Positions 1-7,463 of a stretch of DNA of 64,000 nt are shown here, piece by piece. Source of the stretch: an uncultured Ruminococcus sp. (GTDB lineage Bacteria > Bacillota > Clostridia > Oscillospirales > Acutalibacteraceae); contig CAJFNC010000005.1 in assembly GCA_904393835.1 (NCBI GenBank), positions 1 to 64,000 of the forward strand, in the 5' to 3' direction. The translations under genes were made by a program, and so were the position numbers. Numbering within the stretch: the stretch's first letter is position 1; each line of letters starts with the position of its first letter. Below the pieces are notes generated by a model, which ran no database searches, was not told the origin of the DNA, and saw only the letters and a list, made by a program, of their open reading frames with translations.

Positions 1-65
1 GCTGGCAGGCCAATAAAAGACGCACTTGTGCGTAGCTAGTGGTATTAGGGCTATGCCCGAAAAGG

Positions 66-89
66 AAAAACCACCCGCTATGCGGGTGG
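66..89 (-). terminator. Rho-independent terminator for the minus-strand flavodoxin genes
   Basis: A perfect 8-bp stem (71-78 with 82-89) with a 3-nt loop is followed, on the minus strand, by a run of five T. It lies downstream of the gene ending at 218. Two further small hairpins sit at 21-32 and 48-58. Confidence 0.65.
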
Positions 90-217
90 ATAATTATTTG
101 CCAGTAGTCATAATAAAAATGTTTAAAAATCGATTTTCGCTATGATTTTAGAATTTGAATATACACTCTCATGTTGCTATGATACATATTATTGTTCAAA
201 ACGCTCTCAAATTTACA

Positions 218-820
218 CTATTCAATTTGCATCATTTCCATCTGTTCTTTCGAAATACCATTCTTTTTTCCATAATTTTCCCAATATGTGGAGGAGGCTT
301 TGATAAACATTTTTTTGGAAATTGGCATCGTTACTTGGAAATTTTTATATCTTTGATTTTCTACTGAAGCGGCAAATATTTTCATTTTTACCTTCAAAAA
401 TATCCGAAAAGGTGTCGTCAATATGGCCTCTCCACTACCAATTTTGAAGGTTGAACCAAATAGATAGCCATTTTCTCTGCAAAACAGCCGTAACATCTCC
501 GCCGCAATGTTATTTTGATATGGTTCAATAAAACCACAATTTATAATCACGGATACAGTGGGTTTTTTATGAGGAGCATTTTCTTCCAGTGTTTTCAGAA
601 AATTTAGAAGTGTTACAGGAATACTATCTGCATAAAGCGGAAAAACAAAGACAATATCTGAGAAGTTTTCAATCATCGGACACAGTGCCAGATGGTTAGA
701 TTTCTTCACTTCATAATATTCTGTGTCAGAATGGCAATATTTCGAAAATAATTGAGCATATTGTTTAGAATTTGATTTAGGAGCACGGGGACTGGCGTTT
801 ATAATCATCACTTTTCCCAT
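218..820 (-). CDS. Flavodoxin-like NAD(P)H-dependent oxidoreductase family protein
   Basis: A 200-residue protein whose N-terminus (KVMIINASPR, then a Ser/Asn-rich turn near residues 15-18) matches the first strand and phosphate-binding loop of the flavodoxin-like fold used by NAD(P)H-dependent FMN reductases. The hydrophobic strand IVFVFPLYADSIP near residue 56 is the second typical FMN-contact region of the family. The start is supported by a GAGGTG Shine-Dalgarno. It overlaps the upstream gene by 13 bases, so the two are translationally coupled and may act as one enzyme system. The electron donor and acceptor cannot be told from sequence. Confidence 0.7.
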   Translation of the reverse strand: MGKVMIINASPRAPKSNSKQYAQLFSKYCHSDTEYYEVKKSNHLALCPMIENFSDIVFVFPLYADSIPVTLLNFLKTLEENAPHKKPTVSVIINCGFIEPYQNNIAAEMLRLFCRENGYLFGSTFKIGSGEAILTTPFRIFLKVKMKIFAASVENQRYKNFQVTMPISKKMFIKASSTYWENYGKKNGISKEQMEMMQIE

Positions 821-1320
821 GTTGACACCTCATTCCTTACCGCCGCTTCCACTTCATTTTCAGTAACAAATATAATGCGATAGCTTTGAAAGCTCATATT
901 TTTCGCATTTCGTTCTACAAGTAAGCGGAAGATTTTCTGTTCTTCGGGAGAAATATCTCCATATCCAATTATAACTGCCTTTTTAGGGACTACATTGCGT
1001 TGAACATGGTGTGTTTCTCCATGTAACAAACGAATAAACGCTTGTTGCACTGGAATACTTCGCTCAAGCATGGTTTTCATTATTGTATCATAACCGCCAT
1101 ATTTGATTCTACTTACATATAAAATTCTATCACTTGCTGCGATTTGCGGATAAACTTTAATTGCATCATCGCGTATTACACATTTCCCCGGGGTCTTTGT
1201 CCAGCAGCCAAAGCATCCAACGCAGTTCGTAATATTCAATTTGGTTAAATCAATAAATTGTATAGTTGGATGATGGTCTTTGAAGACATCTAAATTTCTA
1301 TCGCTCAACACCAAATTCAT
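808..1320 (-). CDS. Iron-sulfur flavoprotein-like protein, short N-terminus
   Basis: A 170-residue protein with a compact cluster C-x2-C-x2-C-x7-C at about residues 33-46 (CVGCFGCWTKTPGKC), the 4Fe-4S signature of flavodoxin-fold iron-sulfur flavoproteins. The usual N-terminal GSPR-type FMN loop seen in that family is absent. The reading frame continues 24 codons upstream, but AAGGAG lies just before the Met at 1320, so I chose that start. The following gene has the missing loop, so the pair might together amount to one or two flavin domains; that is inference. Confidence 0.6.
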   Translation of the reverse strand: MNLVLSDRNLDVFKDHHPTIQFIDLTKLNITNCVGCFGCWTKTPGKCVIRDDAIKVYPQIAASDRILYVSRIKYGGYDTIMKTMLERSIPVQQAFIRLLHGETHHVQRNVVPKKAVIIGYGDISPEEQKIFRLLVERNAKNMSFQSYRIIFVTENEVEAAVRNEVSTWEK

Positions 1321-1529
1321 TTTGTTCTCCTTGTTTTTATCTCTATTTTTATTATTATAATACATTTTGGCGGATTTTAAAATAGAAAGCAAAAAATTTT
1401 ATCTGTAAATAAATCCCGTTTTATAAAAATTCCGCATGTAGATTTACAAGGAATAACGGGTGTCAGCCATAACAGGGAAAGTATAGCATTCCCTGTGATG
1501 ATTGGAAGCACCCGCAAGTGTGCTGGCAA

Positions 1530-2321
1530 TCATGCTTTTTTCGTAACCACCTCCTTTCCGAACTGCTCATAAGCTGCGGCAACCTTACCGCTTTTGTCAT
1601 AAGCAAAAATGCTCTTGCCTTCTGCGGTAGCTTCCACCGCACGGATAGAATGCGGTATCTCCGTATCAAACACCTTGATTTTTTGACCGTAGTCACTTTT
1701 TACCGTTGCCGTGATTTCCTTAGAAATGTTGGTACGGGGCATTACCATAGTCATTAAAATACCGTCTATCCGCAGCTTGGGATTGATTTGTCGTTTTACC
1801 ATTGACACAGAGCGAAGTAACAGCTCCAAACCTTTCGCTGAAAGGTAGTGCGGCTGTGTTGGGATAATCACGCTGTCAGCCGCCGCCAAAGCATTTATTG
1901 TTATCATACCGAGAGAGGGCATACAGTCGATAAGCACATAATCGTAATTCTTCTTAACCTCATTTACATAGGTTTTCAAAACACGCTCACGGCTCATAGC
2001 ATTGATAAGCCTTACTTCAAAGCCTGATAACTCAATGTTGGACGGAAGCAGGTCAACGCCCTCGCCGTGGTGTATAATACCTTGCGAAACATCAAAGGAT
2101 TTATCGTCTATGATGTTCTGCATTACGGTGGAGAGCGTTATGGGTATATCGTCAGGTCTGTTGTAGCCGAGTGCCATTGTGAGATTTGCCTGTGCATCAG
2201 CATCAATAAGCAGAACTTTCTTTCCTTGCTGTACCAGACCTACGCCCAGATTGACCGCCGTGGTCGTTTTACCGACACCGCCTTTCTGATTGGTCAGAGC
2301 AATCACTTTGCAATTTGACAT
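1530..2321 (-). CDS. parA: ParA/Soj-family partition ATPase
   Basis: A 263-residue P-loop ATPase of the ParA/MinD group. The deviant Walker A motif NQKGGVGKTT lies at residues 11-20, a Walker A' stretch (LLIDADAQANLT) follows near residue 40, and LIDCMPSLG near residue 123 fits the switch/Walker B region. A perfect AAAGGAGG precedes the ATG at 2321; the open frame continues upstream but lacks such a site. ParA proteins segregate plasmids or stabilise integrative elements. No ParB is visible next to it; the partner may be the helix-turn-helix gene upstream or lie outside the window. Confidence 0.9.
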   Translation of the reverse strand: MSNCKVIALTNQKGGVGKTTTAVNLGVGLVQQGKKVLLIDADAQANLTMALGYNRPDDIPITLSTVMQNIIDDKSFDVSQGIIHHGEGVDLLPSNIELSGFEVRLINAMSRERVLKTYVNEVKKNYDYVLIDCMPSLGMITINALAAADSVIIPTQPHYLSAKGLELLLRSVSMVKRQINPKLRIDGILMTMVMPRTNISKEITATVKSDYGQKIKVFDTEIPHSIRAVEATAEGKSIFAYDKSGKVAAAYEQFGKEVVTKKA

Positions 2322-2348
2322 TTGTGCGTCCTCCTTTCGCATAAATTT

Positions 2349-2369
2349 AGCCGCTTTGTCAAGGCGGCT
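2349..2369. repeat. Inverted repeat upstream of parA
   Basis: AGCCGC (2349-2354) and GCGGCT (2364-2369) form a short inverted repeat 28 bases before the parA start. The same AGCCGC/GCGGCT words recur in the terminator stem just upstream. It could be an autoregulatory or centromere-like site. Confidence 0.4.
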
Positions 2370-2390
2370 ATGTAAAAGAGTGAGAGAACG

Positions 2391-2432
2391 CAAAAAAGCC
2401 GCTTGCTCTTAGATGAATAAGAATAAGCGGCT
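2391..2432 (-). terminator. Terminator between the small accessory gene and parA
   Basis: On the minus strand AGCCGCTT (2425-2432) pairs with AAGCGGCT (2397-2404) and is followed by a run of six T (2392-2397). It sits 15 bases after the stop of the small gene at 2447. Confidence 0.6.
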
Positions 2433-2446
2433 ATGTGTGATGTGCC

Positions 2447-2626
2447 TTAAATATGTTCAATTTTCATTTTCTTAACAGGAGCATTGACAACCTTGAAAAT
2501 CAGCTCGTCAACGCAGTCCGTGTATCTGCCTTCCTGTATCAGTCTGTTTTTCAGCTCTACAAGGCTATGTATTACCATCTTTCGCTCGTGGCTATCCAGA
2601 TATGCGTGGTAGGTTTTATCTTTCAT
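2447..2626 (-). CDS. Small conserved accessory protein of integrative elements (unknown function)
   Basis: A 59-residue basic, helix-rich protein beginning MKDKTYHAYLD. I believe closely similar small proteins accompany ParA in clostridial integrative elements, but this is from memory. The frame is open for 32 more codons upstream (to 2722, where it would overlap the next gene). A CGGAGG Shine-Dalgarno placed 8 bases before the Met at 2626 favours the short form. No catalytic motif or membrane segment is visible. Confidence 0.6.
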   Translation of the reverse strand: MKDKTYHAYLDSHERKMVIHSLVELKNRLIQEGRYTDCVDELIFKVVNAPVKKMKIEHI

Positions 2627-2672
2627 AACGAATACCTCCGTTTCATTTTTCATTATAGATATGTTTAAGAAA

Positions 2673-3278
2673 TTACGCCATTGTTCCATCGCTGCCTGTA
2701 CGCAATTTTCGTATTTGCTCATTAAACCTCTGGTGCTTGACAGACTTCACGGCAATTCCTATGAAATATCTGCTTACGAGGAAATCCAATAGATACTCTT
2801 TAGGGATTTGATAACGCTGTTTGATATAAAAGCATTTGAGCTCTTTTTTACCACACCAGCGACTAACCGAGTTTTTATTGTAGCCCGTAAACTGAGCTAC
2901 CTGCTCAACCGACATAACATCTGGGTTGTTTTTTAGCAGTCGTTCATAATACTGCCGCATACGAATTAAATCCTCTTGTGTGAACACCTCATCAAAGGAC
3001 GGAGCTTTTTTATCTCCGCCTTTTCCTTTGTAAAAGCCGTCTGGAGCTTTGAATAGCTCTGGGTAATCATCTCTGTCTTTCAAATACTGAATAACATCAA
3101 CCGTCTTGATTTTGAAGCGGCGTGTTTTTTTGCCGCTATCTATGTTCGGCACAAGACCGCTTTCCAATAAAAACAAGCAGGTCTTTTTGCTGATATGACA
3201 GATACGGTACATCTGGTCTTTGGTTATGTATTCGGGGTATTGCTGCAAAATCTCGTTGCAATATTTTTCTGTAATCAT
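2673..3278 (-). CDS. Helix-turn-helix DNA-binding protein of the mobile element
   Basis: A 201-residue protein with two regions resembling excisionase/MerR-type winged helices. One near residues 18-60 (ITKDQMYRICHISKKTC, then a basic RRFKIKTVDVIQYL) and one near residues 122-170 (MSVEQVAQFTGYNKNSVSRW). Such proteins next to ParA often act as replication, partition or excision regulators. The frame could begin at a GTG at 3281, but AGAGG is spaced correctly for the ATG at 3278. The function is inferred from fold and neighbourhood only. Confidence 0.65.
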   Translation of the reverse strand: MITEKYCNEILQQYPEYITKDQMYRICHISKKTCLFLLESGLVPNIDSGKKTRRFKIKTVDVIQYLKDRDDYPELFKAPDGFYKGKGGDKKAPSFDEVFTQEDLIRMRQYYERLLKNNPDVMSVEQVAQFTGYNKNSVSRWCGKKELKCFYIKQRYQIPKEYLLDFLVSRYFIGIAVKSVKHQRFNEQIRKLRTGSDGTMA

Positions 3279-3329
3279 CACTTACACCTCTTTGCGCTTT
3301 TTGGTCAACAGCAGAAGAAAGGTGTAAAA

Positions 3330-3697
3330 GTTCTCTCCAATAGTATTTTGAGAGTGCCTGAAAAGTAGGTGGGAAAAGGGGTTTTGTTCTCTCCTGAGTT
3401 CTCTCCGTTCTCTCCAAGTTCTCTCTTTTTTGCTTTTTTTGAGCCATTTTTGAAACCTATTCGAACTCACGGTTTTTTGCCGCTTTTCGCCGCTTTTAGC
3501 TCGGATTTTACCTGTAAATAAAGTAGTTTTTCTTGCATTATTTTCTGCTCCTTTCTAACACTTTCCATATCACATAACACATTCGAAATCGAATGACCTC
3601 TCTGGCAGGCTATTTCTTGAAAATCGTTGATTTTACGGGCTTTGTCGGTTATTATGTTTGATAGCAGTACGGTTAGTTCTCTCCGATAGTTCTCTCG
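3330..3697. repeat. Cluster of seven iteron-like GTTCTCTC repeats
   Basis: The word GTTCTCTC(C/T/G) occurs at 3330, 3386, 3398, 3407, 3418, 3676 and 3689, all on the same strand, with spacings of 9-13 bases inside the two sub-clusters. The region lies upstream of the minus-strand helix-turn-helix gene and next to the element end. The pattern resembles protein-binding iterons of an origin or transfer/excision site. Weak open frames exist across it, so repeats of a coding origin are not fully excluded. Confidence 0.45.
3580..3595. promoter_or_regulatory. Perfect 7-2-7 palindrome, candidate protein-binding site
   Basis: CATTCGA-AA-TCGAATG is a perfect palindrome in the non-coding end of the mobile element, between two iteron-like clusters. 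Its left half resembles the start of the attachment site at 3821 (TCGAAATC shared). Confidence 0.4.
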
Positions 3698-3819
3698 CGT
3701 TTCGAACTGTCGGAAACAGCCGAAGCGGAGAGAAAATCATCTTTTTGCGGACAAGAGCATTTTCCCTTAAAATGGGGCATTTTTTCTCAAAATCCGCTAA
3801 AGTGTGTTGGGAGTAAAAC

Positions 3820-3876
3820 ACTCGAAATCAGGTAGTCCTCACGGGCTCGTGGGTTCGAATCCCACCCGCTCCGCCA
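3820..3876 (+). other. 3' half of tRNA-Ser(CGA): attachment site at the element end
   Basis: The sequence contains the 3' part of a class II tRNA: anticodon loop CTCGAAA (3821-3827, anticodon CGA), the 3' anticodon strand TCAGG, a long variable arm with a 5-bp stem around TCAC, a perfect T arm (GTGGG-TTCGAAT-CCCAC, 3849-3865), the acceptor strand CCGCTCC, discriminator G and encoded CCA (3874-3876). Upstream there is no matching 5' anticodon strand, D arm or GGAGCGG acceptor strand. This is the direct-repeat copy left by integration into a tRNA-Ser gene, whose intact copy should lie at the other end of the element. Confidence 0.85.
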
Positions 3877-4038
3877 AAAGCACTCACTAAGGTGGGTGCT
3901 TATTTTTGCGATAAATACTGAAAAAACCGCATAAACACTGACTTTTTAGATAATAATATTCTAAATTTTAGATTGTAAAAAAGTATCGGAAAATATCAGT
4001 CAAAATCACATAAGTTACACAGAAATTATACAGTAAAT
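3877..4038. other. Intergenic stretch between att site and rpe terminator
   Basis: Apart from the tRNA terminator hairpin this AT-rich stretch holds nothing I can recognise. It marks the return to host chromosome. Confidence 0.4.
3879..3908 (+). terminator. Terminator of the tRNA-Ser gene
   Basis: AGCACTCAC (3879-3887) pairs with GTGGGTGCT (3892-3900) with one G-T pair and is followed by TTATTTTT. It directly follows the tRNA CCA end. Confidence 0.65.
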
Positions 4039-4080
4039 CCCCCTGAACTTATTTTAGCGTGTTCAGGGGGATTATTTTTT
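4039..4080. terminator. Strong terminator hairpin at the 3' end of rpe
   Basis: CCCCCTGAAC (4039-4048) pairs perfectly with GTTCAGGGGG (4061-4070). A T-rich tail (4071-4080) follows on the plus strand; on the minus strand the tail is weaker but it lies right after the rpe stop. It is probably bidirectional. Confidence 0.7.
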
Positions 4081-4089
4081 CGAATTTAT

Positions 4090-4743
4090 TTATCGGCAGA
4101 GCGCTTTCAGGTCGGCAATTGCCTTGCCGGCGTCATCAGCCTTAAACACAGCCGTGCCAGCAACGCAAATGTCAACACCTGCGTTATAAGCCTGCTTTAT
4201 TGTGTTTTCACCGATACCTCCGTCAACTTCAACGGGAAGGCAGTCAATGCCTATTTTTTTGCACTCATCTTTGATTTCTTTAACCTTTGGCAGCATATAC
4301 GACATAAAGCTTTGACCGCCAAAACCCGGCTCAACAGTCATTACAAGAACCAAATCTAATTTTGAAAGGTACGGGAAAACAGCGCTTGCCGGAGTGTTCG
4401 GTTTGATTACAAGACCGACTTTAACATTTTTGCCCTTGATTTTATCAATAGTTGCGTTTATGTCTGAATCACATTCAACGTGGAAAGTGATAATATCTGC
4501 TCCGGCGTCGATAAAATCATAGGCATATTTAAACGGGTCGCTAATCATAAGATGAACGTCAAACGGCTTGTTCGTGTATTTTCTGACAGTTTTTATTACA
4601 GGTGCGCCAAATGTGATGTTGGGCACAAAGTGACCGTCCATTACATCGAGGTGCATCCAATCGGCGCCTGAGTTGTCCATTCTTATAAGTTCTTCTCCCA
4701 TTTTTGAAAAATCGCAGGATAACAGTGACGGAGCTATTTTCAT
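4090..4743 (-). CDS. rpe: Ribulose-phosphate 3-epimerase
   Basis: A 217-residue TIM-barrel enzyme that interconverts ribulose 5-phosphate and xylulose 5-phosphate in the pentose phosphate pathway. It shows the family N-terminus (KIAPSLLSCDF), the metal/catalytic stretch MHLDVMDGHFVPNITFG near residue 31, the FHVE strand and EPGFGGQSF near residue 137, and the VDGGIG loop near residue 173, at the usual length. AAGGAAG precedes the ATG. It is the last gene of a minus-strand run with rlmB and the P-type ATPase-like gene. Confidence 0.95.
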   Translation of the reverse strand: MKIAPSLLSCDFSKMGEELIRMDNSGADWMHLDVMDGHFVPNITFGAPVIKTVRKYTNKPFDVHLMISDPFKYAYDFIDAGADIITFHVECDSDINATIDKIKGKNVKVGLVIKPNTPASAVFPYLSKLDLVLVMTVEPGFGGQSFMSYMLPKVKEIKDECKKIGIDCLPVEVDGGIGENTIKQAYNAGVDICVAGTAVFKADDAGKAIADLKALCR

Positions 4744-4763
4744 ATTAATATCTTCCTTTCAAA

Positions 4764-7442
4764 TTACGTTTTTTGTAATGCGGGCACTATTATGGCAGCT
4801 GCTCCCCAAAACAGAGTGTATATAAGAACCTCAAGCGAGCCCATAACACCTACTCCCGCATAAAGCGACAGCGTAGCCGACAAAAGTATGGCAAGAACAA
4901 CCGCAATAAGCTGAATAACAACTGCAAGCGAAATGTTGTGCTTGATTTTTATGCTTCCCGAAACGGCTCGTGAAAGTGACGATACTTTGCCGTGTGTAAT
5001 GAGGTAAGAACGTGAACTTTCCTCGTGTGTGTTCTGAGCTTCTTTAAGAACATTGCCGAGTCCCGTCGGAAGTACCTTTATACTTCGGTAAAAAAGGTTG
5101 TACAGACCGGCAATAAGGTCGTTTGTTATATTGTAGTCTGTGGTTCGAATAAGGAAACATATTCCGTTGGTTTCCGCGCGCTGTAATTCAGTTTTAAGCG
5201 CTGTATCAGTGTGATACCTTGTTACAAACATTGCAATGAGTCTGCCTGCTCTTGAAAGATAAGTGACCTGTTTACCTTCAGATGTGTATTTTTCTTCGTA
5301 TTCAATGCGAGGAGTTTCAACGTTGTATTTTTCCATAAGATCTCGTGAACCTACTAGTATTCTTTCGCTGTTAATCCAGCCGACAAGTCCCATTTCGTCC
5401 TCGTACAGCACGCTTTCCACCTCAGGTAATTTGTTGTTAGTTTCCTCAACTACAGAGTCAAAAGCATTTGCAATCGGATTTTGAGCCTCTTTAAGTATAG
5501 CAATTCCGCACAGCAGAGACTCGTCAACATTGTAGTCCTCGTAGGTTTTGATGCCCTCAAGTTCAATACAGTCGGCAGGGAAAAGCTCGTTTGCGTCAAT
5601 CATAATGGCGGTGCTGTCGCAAAACTGTTTTATTGACGGATAGCCTGATATCATTGCTCCGAAAGTAAGCAATTTTTTGCATAGCCTGCGAATAGGAAGA
5701 TTTACCGATACCAATGTGGACACCGGGATAGAAACTGCTGTAATGAGTGCAAGCGCATTTATTGCATCTGAAAATGAAACTTTGATAACGCCGTAAATAA
5801 CGGCTATGATTATTGACGCGATTGTGGTAATCGGCGCAAGCTTCGACGCCAAGTCCTCGCTCGGATCGGGAGCATATGATATTTTAAGAAAGTTTGAAGC
5901 AAAGTCTGTTTTGTGCTGAAAAGCGATAAGAGCCTTGTCCGAGGCGGTGCCGCTGAGCATTTGATTTGCAACCGATTCGTTGTTGTAAATCTTTGCCGCA
6001 TATTTTTGGCCTTTTGTGGTTAAAAATTTAAAGTTTTCCTTAACTCTCAGTACCATAAGCAGCTTGCCGACGTTGTTTGCAAAAAACGCAATCAGTACAA
6101 CCACGCAGTAATAGTTGATATTGAACTTCGTCAAATCACCGAGGCAGAAAAACGAAACTATTGTCTGTATTAAAGCGGTTACACCGCCGACAGCTACCGC
6201 TGTATCGGAATTCCCCTTGAATTTAATGAGAGGAGTAAGACCGCTGAGTATTGATACACGGTTGATAAAAATTGAGAGACCGACCATCAAAAAGTTAAGT
6301 ACGGCGTATGCTGCGGGAGCAAACGAAACCGCCGAACACAAATAGCTGGGGAAAAGTCGGGTTATTACCGTGAGCACAATTGCAACTGCTGCTATTATGC
6401 CTGACACAAAGCTTCGTATAAACAGCTTTTTGATATTCATATTAAGCTCATATAATATGCTCTTTTCGTCCTCTTCACCCGAGTAATCCTCAACGGGTTT
6501 TGACTTTTCCTGAGGAGTGTCGTTGTCGTCGGACTCGTCGTTTGAGAAAAATCCCACAAGTCCGGAAAGAAATTTTTCCTGAACCGAACGCTTACCCTTT
6601 GAACCGGTTTTTGTTTCAATCTCATCCTTTGTCGGTTCATTTTTGATAACGCGAGTTATTACAGAAGGATTTTTTGAGCGTATGTACTCTTCATATTCTT
6701 CTGCAACAACTTCCGAAAAGCGTCCTGCTTTAACGTTTAGAATTTTTCTCGGCTCTTCGGGTTTATAAACCGGAACTTTAGCCACAATTTTTTTTGGAGG
6801 TTTTCCGTCGGAACTGTTCTTTATGCCGAACAGCTGTTCGTACTTGCTCTTTTGTTCCTGCTCTTCAGCCTTTATCTGATCGTCAATGGAACTGTCGTTA
6901 ATATCAATATCAATTGAATGGATGCTTTCAATGTGTGTTCTATCGTCGTCAAATTCATCTATACTGCCGAGTATGTCAGCGGAAATCTTCGTGTTTTTAT
7001 CAAATTCAGGCTTTAGTGTAACAATTTTATTTTCTTCCTCTTTGGCTTTTCTTTCAGCCTCGAGACGCTCGTGTTCTGCCTTTTTTTCTTCGGCAATTCT
7101 TTTTGCCTCTTCTTCAGCTTGCTGTGGCGTTCTGACATTGTCATCCGAACCGTCCATCATTATTTCCGCTTGCATTGTCGCAGCGGTTTTATCGCCGACA
7201 ATTGTATTTGAGGTGTCCGGCTCGTTGGCTTTTTCAGCGTCAACGTCGAGCGGATTATCGTTTTTTAAACGTGGCTTTTGGTCGGCATTGCTGAAAATGT
7301 CGGCCATTTTCTTTTTGGCACGGTATTTTTGGGCGATTTTTTCCATTTGCTCTTGATCGGCAAGATAGTGCGATTCCTCCAAAATATTTTGGATTTCTAT
7401 CTCGCGAAGCAAATCATCTCTGTTTTTGTCGTCATTCGGCAA
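4764..7442 (-). CDS. Degenerate P-type ATPase-like membrane protein with long acidic N-terminus
   Basis: An 892-residue protein. Residues 1-330 are charged and probably disordered, with a Glu/Lys coiled-coil-like stretch near 108-140. About eight membrane segments follow (roughly 343-361, 374-394, 413-433, 443-463, 537-555, 558-578, 834-858, 866-888). The layout copies a heavy-metal P-type ATPase: a Pro-containing segment (IPVST, 572-576) leads into ISGYPSIKQF and CDSTAIMID (608-616), where DKTGTLT is expected. Asp609 remains, but the Lys and Gly are gone. At 771-776 the expected TGDN signature is replaced by TTDYNI. Known P-type ATPases need these motifs, so transport activity is doubtful. 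The start is TTG at 7442 with GGAAGGAG 10 bases before it. Confidence 0.65.
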   Translation of the reverse strand: MPNDDKNRDDLLREIEIQNILEESHYLADQEQMEKIAQKYRAKKKMADIFSNADQKPRLKNDNPLDVDAEKANEPDTSNTIVGDKTAATMQAEIMMDGSDDNVRTPQQAEEEAKRIAEEKKAEHERLEAERKAKEEENKIVTLKPEFDKNTKISADILGSIDEFDDDRTHIESIHSIDIDINDSSIDDQIKAEEQEQKSKYEQLFGIKNSSDGKPPKKIVAKVPVYKPEEPRKILNVKAGRFSEVVAEEYEEYIRSKNPSVITRVIKNEPTKDEIETKTGSKGKRSVQEKFLSGLVGFFSNDESDDNDTPQEKSKPVEDYSGEEDEKSILYELNMNIKKLFIRSFVSGIIAAVAIVLTVITRLFPSYLCSAVSFAPAAYAVLNFLMVGLSIFINRVSILSGLTPLIKFKGNSDTAVAVGGVTALIQTIVSFFCLGDLTKFNINYYCVVVLIAFFANNVGKLLMVLRVKENFKFLTTKGQKYAAKIYNNESVANQMLSGTASDKALIAFQHKTDFASNFLKISYAPDPSEDLASKLAPITTIASIIIAVIYGVIKVSFSDAINALALITAVSIPVSTLVSVNLPIRRLCKKLLTFGAMISGYPSIKQFCDSTAIMIDANELFPADCIELEGIKTYEDYNVDESLLCGIAILKEAQNPIANAFDSVVEETNNKLPEVESVLYEDEMGLVGWINSERILVGSRDLMEKYNVETPRIEYEEKYTSEGKQVTYLSRAGRLIAMFVTRYHTDTALKTELQRAETNGICFLIRTTDYNITNDLIAGLYNLFYRSIKVLPTGLGNVLKEAQNTHEESSRSYLITHGKVSSLSRAVSGSIKIKHNISLAVVIQLIAVVLAILLSATLSLYAGVGVMGSLEVLIYTLFWGAAAIIVPALQKT

Positions 7443-7463
7443 GATTTATACACTCCTTCCGAT

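Larger units (their letters stand above)
1..3819. mobile_element. Terminal part of an integrated mobile element inserted at tRNA-Ser
   Basis: This stretch carries accessory genes (two flavodoxin-like proteins, a ParA ATPase, a helix-turn-helix protein and a small protein), all on the minus strand. It ends exactly where the 3' half of a tRNA-Ser begins. A tRNA 3' half without its 5' half is the usual scar left by site-specific integration into a tRNA gene. ParA plus helix-turn-helix genes near one end are common in integrative conjugative elements. No integrase, relaxase or conjugation gene is in view, so the element extends leftwards beyond base 1 and its exact family is not determinable here. 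Confidence 0.65.

Noticed and set aside
3136..3470. Open frames on the minus strand over the GTTCTCTC repeats (up to 103 codons)
   Set aside because: They overlap the better supported helix-turn-helix gene or its ribosome site, are biased in composition by the repeats, and match no family I know.
3633..3821. 62-codon minus-strand frame at the element end
   Set aside because: No clear ribosome site or recognisable sequence; it runs through iteron-like repeats up to the attachment site.
3820..3876. A complete, functional tRNA gene
   Set aside because: No 5' acceptor strand, D arm or 5' anticodon strand can be found upstream; only the 3' half is present.
4764..7442. Functional metal-transporting P-type ATPase
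   Set aside because: The DKTGTLT and TGDN motifs needed for phosphorylation chemistry are not preserved, so I describe it as P-type ATPase-like only.
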